Source of the DNA: Frankiales bacterium
GTDB lineage: Bacteria > Actinomycetota > Actinomycetes > Mycobacteriales > SCTD01
Assembly (NCBI GenBank): GCA_025464795.1
Contig: JAODNB010000087.1
Location: 1-5,617 of the forward strand
Direction of reading: 5' to 3'
DNA: 5,617 bases
Positions 1 through 5,617 of this stretch are shown here, piece by piece. A program made the translations under genes and the position numbers. Within the stretch, counting starts at the first letter, position 1. Each line of letters starts with the position of its first letter. The notes beneath the pieces were generated by a model. The model had not been told where the DNA came from, searched no databases, and saw only the letters and a list, made by a program, of their open reading frames with translations.

Positions 1-302
1 GCGACACCGCGCAGCAGGTCGTAGGCGAACAGCACCGCGAGCAGCGGAAGCCAGTCGCGCACGACCGCGCGACGCCAGACCCTGAGGTCGCCACCGACGG
101 ACGCCAGCAGCGTCGCGAGGATCCAGAACGTGAGCACCTCGCGCCCGGTGGGGAACCCCGTGAGAGCCACGGAGACGCTGAAGGCGATGACCACGAGCAG
201 CAGCAGCCGTCGTCGTCGCTTGCGGGTCTCGGGTCCGGCCAGTCGCCAGGGGGAGTGCTCCTCGGAGGCGCGCTCCTGCACGTCTTCCAGCTCCGCCGTC
301 AC
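1..302 (-). CDS. Membrane protein, N-terminal fragment, probable PAP2-family phosphatase/inositolphosphotransferase
   Basis: This partial gene runs off the left edge of the window; 100 codons are visible from the GTG at 302-300. Residues 1-32 are charged and end in a run of basic residues (RKRRRR, 27-32), which suggests a cytoplasmic N-terminus. Three hydrophobic stretches follow, at about 33-50, 56-70 and 84-97, the last ending in YDLLRG. The segment RDWLPLLAVLFAYDLLRG resembles, from memory, the N-terminal part of actinobacterial PAP2-superfamily membrane proteins (Aur1/inositolphosphotransferase-like). The catalytic PAP2 motifs lie further C-terminal and are outside the window, so the family call is inference. 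The start is chosen because a TATCCT box (315-310) sits where it would give a leaderless transcript beginning at or next to this GTG. A longer in-frame start, GTG at 359, has AAGGAG only 2 nt before it, which is too close for a typical ribosome binding site. It is divergent from leuS. Confidence 0.6.
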   Translation of the reverse strand, partial: MTAELEDVQERASEEHSPWRLAGPETRKRRRRLLLLVVIAFSVSVALTGFPTGREVLTFWILATLLASVGGDLRVWRRAVVRDWLPLLAVLFAYDLLRGV

Positions 303-315
303 GCCCCTGAGGATA
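302..315 (-). promoter_or_regulatory. Candidate promoter (-10 TATCCT) for the minus-strand membrane protein
   Basis: Read on the minus strand, TATCCT at 315-310 fits the actinobacterial TANNNT -10 consensus. With 6 or 7 bases to the start point, transcription would begin at 303 or 302, so the GTG at 302 would be read from a leaderless or near-leaderless mRNA. No TTGACA-like -35 stands out at the expected distance (around 333-338), which is common in actinomycete promoters. The expected -35 zone overlaps the plus-strand -10 box. Confidence 0.45.
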
Positions 316-334
316 GGTGCTTGCCCACCCGTCG

Positions 335-347
335 TAGGATCACCCCA
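335..347 (+). promoter_or_regulatory. Candidate promoter (-10 TAGGAT) of the leuS leader transcript
   Basis: TAGGAT at 335-340 matches TANNNT. Exactly six bases separate it from the A of the ATG at 347, the standard distance from a -10 box to +1. The predicted mRNA is therefore leaderless and starts with the leader peptide's ATG. No good -35 hexamer is seen: the expected window around 311-317 reads GGATAG-like sequence and coincides with the minus-strand -10 box. TTGCCC at 321-326 is only 8 bp from the -10 and cannot serve as its -35. Confidence 0.55.
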
Positions 348-382
348 TGCACCGGTCACTGCTCCTTCCCGAGCCGCGCTGA
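347..382 (+). CDS. leuS leader peptide (11 aa, Leu-Leu-Leu)
   Basis: A short open reading frame encodes MHRSLLLPEPR and ends in TGA at 380-382. It contains three consecutive leucine codons, CTG CTC CTT, at 359-367. CTT is a rare choice here: I found no in-frame CTT in the whole of leuS. The ATG coincides with the transcription start predicted from the TAGGAT box, so it would be translated from a leaderless mRNA. The stop codon lies inside the 5' arm of the 373-403 hairpin, as expected for a ribosome-sensing attenuator. When charged leucyl-tRNA is scarce, a ribosome stalled on the leucine codons would cover the lower 5' arm of that hairpin. The peptide itself probably has no function beyond being translated. 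The reading is inference from arrangement; the frame, codons and positions are directly visible. Confidence 0.7.
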   Translation: MHRSLLLPEPR

Positions 383-403
383 GTCTCCAGACTCCAGTGC
401 GGC
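373..403 (+). promoter_or_regulatory. Leader hairpin 1 of the leuS attenuator
   Basis: Positions 373-380 pair with 396-403 (GCCGCGCT with AGTGCGGC, one G-U), C395 is bulged, and 381-385 pair with 390-394 (GAGTC with GACTC) around the loop TCCA. This makes 13 base pairs in 31 nt. The hairpin includes the leader stop codon and ends exactly where the terminator stem begins, so the two could stack. In the classical scheme it corresponds to the 1:2 structure, and stalling upstream would free its 3' arm. A candidate alternative pairing is 392-399 with 415-422 (7 of 8 positions pair, one A-G mismatch), which would break the terminator. That antiterminator is much less certain than the hairpin. Confidence 0.65.
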
Positions 404-434
404 GCCCTCGTGACCACGGGGGCTTCTTTTATTT
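404..434 (+). terminator. Intrinsic terminator in the leuS leader (attenuator)
   Basis: GCCCTCGT (404-411) pairs with ACGGGGGC (416-423) over 8 contiguous pairs, one of them U-G, around the tetraloop GACC. The T-rich tract TTCTTTTATTT (424-434; nine T of eleven) follows directly. A T-tract like this is striking in DNA this GC-rich and makes the element a textbook Rho-independent terminator. It lies 47 bp before the leuS start and downstream of the Leu-rich leader peptide, so it must be conditional, otherwise leuS would not be read from this promoter. It ends no upstream plus-strand gene, as none exists before it in the window. Confidence 0.82.
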
Positions 435-468
435 GCGCGGCTTGCGGTCAGTCCTGGGCGGAATCCAG

Positions 469-481
469 AAGGGGAACGATC
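469..481 (+). promoter_or_regulatory. Ribosome binding site of leuS
   Basis: AAGGGG at 469-474 lies 7 nt before the ATG at 482 and is a reasonable anti-Shine-Dalgarno match. It decides the leuS start in favour of 482 over the in-frame GTG at 410, which sits inside the terminator stem. Confidence 0.6.
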
Positions 482-2932
<2,451 letters not shown>

Positions 2933-2941
2933 CCTGCGGCC

Positions 2942-3790
2942 ATGGACCGCGTCGCTGTCGTCACCGACTCGACCGCCTACCTGCCCGAGGGCGTCGCTGA
3001 CAAGTACGACGTCTCCGTCGTCCCGCTCCACGTCGTCCTGGGTGGTCGGTCCGGTCGGGAGACCACTGACGTCTCGCCGGCGGACGTCGCCGCTGCGCTG
3101 CGGGAACGGCGCGTCCAGGTGACCACGTCGCGTCCGACGCCGGGGCAGCTCGCGCAGGCCTACCGGGCCACAGGGGCGCGGGCGATCGTGTCGGTGCACC
3201 TGTCCTCGCACCTGTCGGGGACGGCAGACTCCGCACGTCTTGCGGCGCAGCACGTCCTCGAAGACGGCATCGAGGTGCGGGTCGTCGACAGCCGTTCCGT
3301 CGCGATGGGGCTGGGCTTCCCCGTGATCGCGGCCGCTTCAGCCGCAGCGGGGGGCGCCGATCTCGGGTGCGTCGAGGCGGCTGCGATCGAGGCCGTCGCC
3401 AACACGAAGTCCTTCTTCTACGTCGACACCCTCGAGCACCTCCGTCGAGGAGGCCGGGTCTCGGCCACCTCGGCCCTGTTCGGCACGGCACTCGCGGTGA
3501 AGCCGCTGCTCATCGTGGACGACAACGGCGAGATCGTGCTCCTCGAGAAGGTGCGCACCTTCTCCAAGGCCCTGCTCCGCCTGGAGGAGCTGGTCGTCCA
3601 GTGCGCCGGTGAGCACCCGGTCGACATCGCCGTGCACCACCTGGCCGCGCCGGCTCGCGCCGCCACCCTCGCCGAGGAGCTGCGCGCCGCGCTCCCAGGC
3701 CTTCAGTCCCTCTACCTGTCCGAGGTCGGGGCCGTCGTGGGTGCCCACGTGGGTCCGGGCCTGCTCGCGGTGGCGGTATGGCGACGCTGA
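2942..3790 (+). CDS. DegV family fatty-acid-binding protein (FakB-like)
   Basis: A 282-aa soluble protein of full DegV length. The N-terminal VAVVTDST (4-11), TTSRPTPGQ (61-69), HLSSHLSGT (86-94), LEHLRRGGRVS (164-174) and the closing GAHVGPGLLAVAV (267-279) are the expected DegV landmarks in the right order. DegV proteins bind a single fatty acid. In Firmicutes the FakB members present it to the kinase FakA, producing acyl-phosphate. No FakA/DAK2 kinase is visible in this window, so the kinase partner is inference. The gene begins 9 bp after the leuS stop without a strong Shine-Dalgarno sequence, which suggests readthrough and possibly translational coupling. It overlaps plsY by 13 bp at its 3' end, and PlsY consumes acyl-phosphate, which supports a fatty-acid role. 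Ligand specificity cannot be read from the sequence. Confidence 0.9.
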   Translation: MDRVAVVTDSTAYLPEGVADKYDVSVVPLHVVLGGRSGRETTDVSPADVAAALRERRVQVTTSRPTPGQLAQAYRATGARAIVSVHLSSHLSGTADSARLAAQHVLEDGIEVRVVDSRSVAMGLGFPVIAAASAAAGGADLGCVEAAAIEAVANTKSFFYVDTLEHLRRGGRVSATSALFGTALAVKPLLIVDDNGEIVLLEKVRTFSKALLRLEELVVQCAGEHPVDIAVHHLAAPARAATLAEELRAALPGLQSLYLSEVGAVVGAHVGPGLLAVAVWRR

Positions 3791-4335
3791 TACTGGCGGT
3801 GCTCTCGGGCTACCTCATCGGGTCGGTCTCGCCGGCGACCCTCATCGCCCGGGCACGGGGCGTGGACCTGCGAGCGATCGGTTCCGGCAACCCCGGTGCG
3901 TCGAACGCCGGGCGTGCTCTCGGGCGCAAGACGGGCGTGTTCGTGGCGCTGCTCGACGTGGCCAAGGGCGCCGTACCTGCGTTCGCCTTCGGGGCAGCCG
4001 ACCATCGCGCCGGGCTGCTCGCGGGGCTCGCTGCGGTGATCGGGCACGTGACCTCCCCATATCTCCGCGGGCGCGGCGGGAAGGGCGTCGCGACCGCCGC
4101 GGGTGCCATCCTCGGCTCGCACCCGCTCTGGTTGGTCGTCGTCCTCGCCACCTGGATCGTGGTGCTCGCGGTCGCGCGCTGGATCGCGCTCGCCTCCGTA
4201 GCGGCAGCGGTGGCTGTCGTCGTGACGTCGGTGGCCGCCATGCAGGACATCTGGTGGGCAGCGCTCATCACGGTGATCATCGTCGCCAGGCACAGGTCGA
4301 ACTTCCGCAAGCGGTTGCGTCCCCAGCCCACCTGA
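3778..4335 (+). CDS. plsY: Acyl-phosphate:glycerol-3-phosphate acyltransferase
   Basis: A 185-aa integral membrane enzyme that transfers an acyl chain from acyl-phosphate to glycerol-3-phosphate, the first step of phosphatidic acid synthesis. Three signature regions are present. Motif 1 is GSGNPGASNAGR (35-46), followed by LLDVAKGA (58-65). Motif 2 is GHVTSPYLRGRGGKGVAT (89-106), with the glycine-rich GGKG loop. Motif 3 is RHRSNFRKRL (171-180). Hydrophobic segments at about 3-20, 53-72, 78-92, 112-132, 135-152 and 158-170 fit the polytopic family, and the length is near the usual 190-200 aa. The ATG at 3778 lies inside the end of degV in another frame, giving a 13-bp overlap. With only a weak upstream GGTGGCGG, initiation probably depends on ribosomes finishing degV. 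Motif 1 has Ser in place of the more common Thr (GASN for GATN), a conservative change. Confidence 0.93.
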   Translation: MATLILAVLSGYLIGSVSPATLIARARGVDLRAIGSGNPGASNAGRALGRKTGVFVALLDVAKGAVPAFAFGAADHRAGLLAGLAAVIGHVTSPYLRGRGGKGVATAAGAILGSHPLWLVVVLATWIVVLAVARWIALASVAAAVAVVVTSVAAMQDIWWAALITVIIVARHRSNFRKRLRPQPT

Positions 4336-4355
4336 CGCCGTCCACAGCGGGTCCG

Positions 4356-4371
4356 GCGATCCACAGATCGC
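4356..4371 (+). repeat. Perfect inverted repeat in the plsY-comEA spacer
   Basis: GCGATC and GATCGC flank the tetraloop CACA, giving a perfect 6-bp stem. An outer arm, GCGGG at 4347-4351 with CCCGC at 4377-4381, could add a second stem around it across a mismatched internal loop. No T-tract follows, so it does not look like a standard intrinsic terminator. It could be a weak stem ending the leuS-degV-plsY transcript, a protein-binding site before comEA, or nothing. The rest of 4336-4416 holds only the candidate comEA promoter. Confidence 0.35.
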
Positions 4372-4403
4372 GGTAGCCCGCACCTGCTCCGGGCGTCTGT
4401 TCC

Positions 4404-4417
4404 TAGCGTTCGACGGG
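4404..4417 (+). promoter_or_regulatory. Candidate promoter (-10 TAGCGT) of comEA
   Basis: TAGCGT at 4404-4409 matches TANNNT. Six bases on, +1 would fall at 4416, next to the GTG start at 4417, so comEA would be expressed from a leaderless or one-base-leader mRNA. No Shine-Dalgarno sequence is seen before the GTG, which agrees with this. No -35 hexamer is convincing around 4381-4386. Confidence 0.4.
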
Positions 4418-5253
4418 TGTCCCTGCACCCCCGGTCGAGCAACCGCGCCTCGGGTCCGGACGCCGCCGCGCGGGTGCTCTCGCTGCTCGGAGCCGACCAG
4501 GGCTGGGTGCCGGCTGCGCCCGGCTCCGCCGCCTCCCAGGACCTGCGTGACGACGTTTCCGCGGGAGCGGCCGAGAGCTCAGGCGAGGTGCGCCTCCCCG
4601 AGAGCCCTCAGGACCTGCCGGAGCCGCCTCCCTGGGTCCCGGAGACCTCGGAGGCACCGGCGCCCCCTGAGACGGTGCGGGCCCTGCTTCGGTCCGGGCG
4701 GTTCGACCCCGGTCGGCAGGGCGTCCTGGCGCTCGGGCTCGTCGGCCTCCTTGCTGCGACGGTCGCGGCGTACTTCGTGCTCAAGGGCCGCCCGACCGAG
4801 CAGTCCGTGGCCGCGCCGGCGGTCGTGGGCTCGGTCGCGTCGAGCAGCGGACCGGAGCTGGTGGTGGACGTCGCCGGCAAGGTCCGGCACCCGGGGCTGG
4901 TCCGCCTGGCTGCAGGTGCGCGGGTTGACGACGCGCTGAGAGCGGCCGGCGGAGTGCTGCCAGGAACGCCGACGGCCTCCCTGAACCTCGCCCGCAAGGT
5001 CGCGGACGGGGAGCAGGTGCTGGTCGGCGCGCAGGGCGCCGGTCCGTCGGGCACGGTGGGCGGCCTGCTCGACCTCAACACCGCAACTCCTGCTGAGCTC
5101 GATGCGCTGCCCGGGATCGGGCCGGTGCTCGCGGACAAGATCGTGTCGTGGCGCACCGAGCACGGCCGCTTCGCGAGCATCGACCAGCTGAGGGAGGTCG
5201 GCGGCATCGGCGAGTCGAAGTACGCGAGCCTGAAGGCGAAGGTCCGAGTGTGA
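4417..5253 (+). CDS. comEA: ComEA-family DNA-binding competence protein
   Basis: A 278-aa membrane-anchored DNA-binding protein of the DNA-uptake machinery. Residues 1-99 form a hydrophilic region rich in Pro, Glu and Ala, probably cytoplasmic and disordered. A single transmembrane helix spans about 103-122 (VLALGLVGLLAATVAAYFVL) and is followed by K123 and R125. An extracytoplasmic SLBB domain runs from about 148 to 205, starting LVVDVAGKVRHPG. A C-terminal helix-hairpin-helix domain occupies 217-278: LDLNTATPAELDALPGIG, the first hairpin LPGIG at 231-235, then a second around VGGIGESKYASLK. HhH domains of this type bind double-stranded DNA without sequence specificity. Start: GTG 4417, directly behind a -10 box and supported by the absence of a nearer start with a ribosome site. 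Bacillus ComEA is about 205 aa; the extra length is mainly the N-terminal extension. comEC follows with a 4-bp overlap. Confidence 0.92.
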   Translation: MSLHPRSSNRASGPDAAARVLSLLGADQGWVPAAPGSAASQDLRDDVSAGAAESSGEVRLPESPQDLPEPPPWVPETSEAPAPPETVRALLRSGRFDPGRQGVLALGLVGLLAATVAAYFVLKGRPTEQSVAAPAVVGSVASSSGPELVVDVAGKVRHPGLVRLAAGARVDDALRAAGGVLPGTPTASLNLARKVADGEQVLVGAQGAGPSGTVGGLLDLNTATPAELDALPGIGPVLADKIVSWRTEHGRFASIDQLREVGGIGESKYASLKAKVRV

Positions 5254-5617
5254 CCGAGACCCCGGACCTGCGACTCGGCCTGCCGGCCGCAGCGGCGTGG
5301 ATCACCGCGTGGCAGGGCCGGTTGCTGCCGCCCGCCGTGCTCGGCCTGGGTGGCCTTGCCCTGCTGGTCGTCAGTGCCGTCGTGCTGTGCCGGTCGCAGC
5401 GGTCCAGGGCACTCGTCCTCGCCGCCACGCTCGTCTGCGCAGCTGCGGCCGGGTTCGCCACGGCGGCGCGCGTCCACGCCCGCACGCATGGAGCTCTGGC
5501 CGACGCTGCCGCGAGGCAGGCCGCGGTCAAGGTCCATGCCGTCCTGCTGGAAGACCCGCGGGCGGTGCCTCCCAAGGCGAACGTCCTGTCCTTCCAGCAG
5601 CTCGTGGTGGCGAAGGT
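5250..5617 (+). CDS. comEC: ComEC/Rec2 DNA-uptake channel protein, N-terminal part
   Basis: The first 122 codons are visible, from GTG at 5250, and the gene runs off the right edge. The start overlaps the comEA stop by four bases (GTGA), a typical translational-coupling arrangement. The N-terminus TETPDLRLGLPAAAAW is followed by two hydrophobic segments at about 29-47 and 54-73. From about residue 91 comes a beta-rich stretch (AAVKVHAVLLEDPRAV), consistent with the start of the OB-fold/DUF4131-like extracytoplasmic domain of ComEC. ComEC forms the inner-membrane channel for single-stranded DNA during transformation. The competence transmembrane core and the metallo-beta-lactamase-like domain would lie beyond the window, so the call rests on the N-terminal pattern and the position after comEA. 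Confidence 0.88.
   Translation, partial: MTETPDLRLGLPAAAAWITAWQGRLLPPAVLGLGGLALLVVSAVVLCRSQRSRALVLAATLVCAAAAGFATAARVHARTHGALADAAARQAAVKVHAVLLEDPRAVPPKANVLSFQQLVVAK

Noticed and set aside
303..359. Alternative start GTG 359 for the minus-strand membrane protein
   Set aside because: AAGGAG is only 2 nt from the GTG, and the added 19 residues would cover the minus-strand -10 box that points to GTG 302. It is not excluded, only less likely.
410..481. Longer leuS beginning at GTG 410 (24 extra residues)
   Set aside because: The GTG lies inside the terminator stem, the extra residues do not resemble LeuRS N-termini, and ATG 482 has a ribosome site at good spacing and starts with typical LeuRS sequence.
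347..481. T-box riboswitch upstream of leuS
   Set aside because: The region is short (135 nt) and lacks the conserved T-box sequence and the large specifier stem. The Leu-rich leader peptide explains the terminator better.
4336..4416. Intrinsic terminator after plsY
   Set aside because: A stem exists at 4356-4371 but no T-tract follows, so Rho-independent termination is not supported.

Overview
The DNA is strongly GC-rich, with GC-biased third codon positions, GTG starts and leaderless-looking starts placed right behind TANNNT -10 boxes. Gene content and order (leuS, degV, comEA, comEC) fit a chromosomal core region of an actinomycete (Actinomycetota). I cannot name the genus. There are no insertion sequences, phage genes, tRNAs, rRNAs or CRISPR arrays, so this is a housekeeping region and not an accessory island.

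Layout: (1) Positions 1-302, minus strand: the N-terminal 100 codons of a membrane protein, probably of the PAP2 phosphatase/inositolphosphotransferase type. (2) Positions 303-481: a divergent control region. Two -10 boxes, one per strand, lie 20 bp apart. The plus-strand promoter leads directly into an 11-residue leader peptide (347-382) with three consecutive leucine codons. A 13-bp hairpin (373-403) and a flush-following 8-bp intrinsic terminator with a T-rich tail (404-434) come next. This has the anatomy of a classical ribosome-mediated attenuator and stands immediately before leucyl-tRNA synthetase. (3) Positions 482-2932: leuS. (4) Positions 2942-3790: a DegV/FakB-type fatty-acid-binding protein, 9 bp after leuS. 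(5) Positions 3778-4335: plsY, overlapping degV by 13 bp. (6) Positions 4336-4416: a short spacer with a perfect inverted repeat and a candidate promoter. (7) Positions 4417-5253: comEA. (8) Positions 5250-5617: the start of comEC, overlapping comEA by 4 bp and running off the window.

How the genes work together: leuS is probably transcribed from the attenuated promoter, and degV and plsY could be read through from it. DegV-family proteins carry fatty acids for phosphorylation to acyl-phosphate, and PlsY uses acyl-phosphate to start phospholipid synthesis, so the overlapping pair makes biochemical sense. comEA and comEC form a separate DNA-uptake unit with its own likely leaderless promoter. 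The most interesting signal is the Leu-rich leader peptide plus terminator before leuS. Classical attenuation of leuS has been predicted by comparative genomics in some Streptomyces, so the mechanism class is not new, but this instance is unusually clear.
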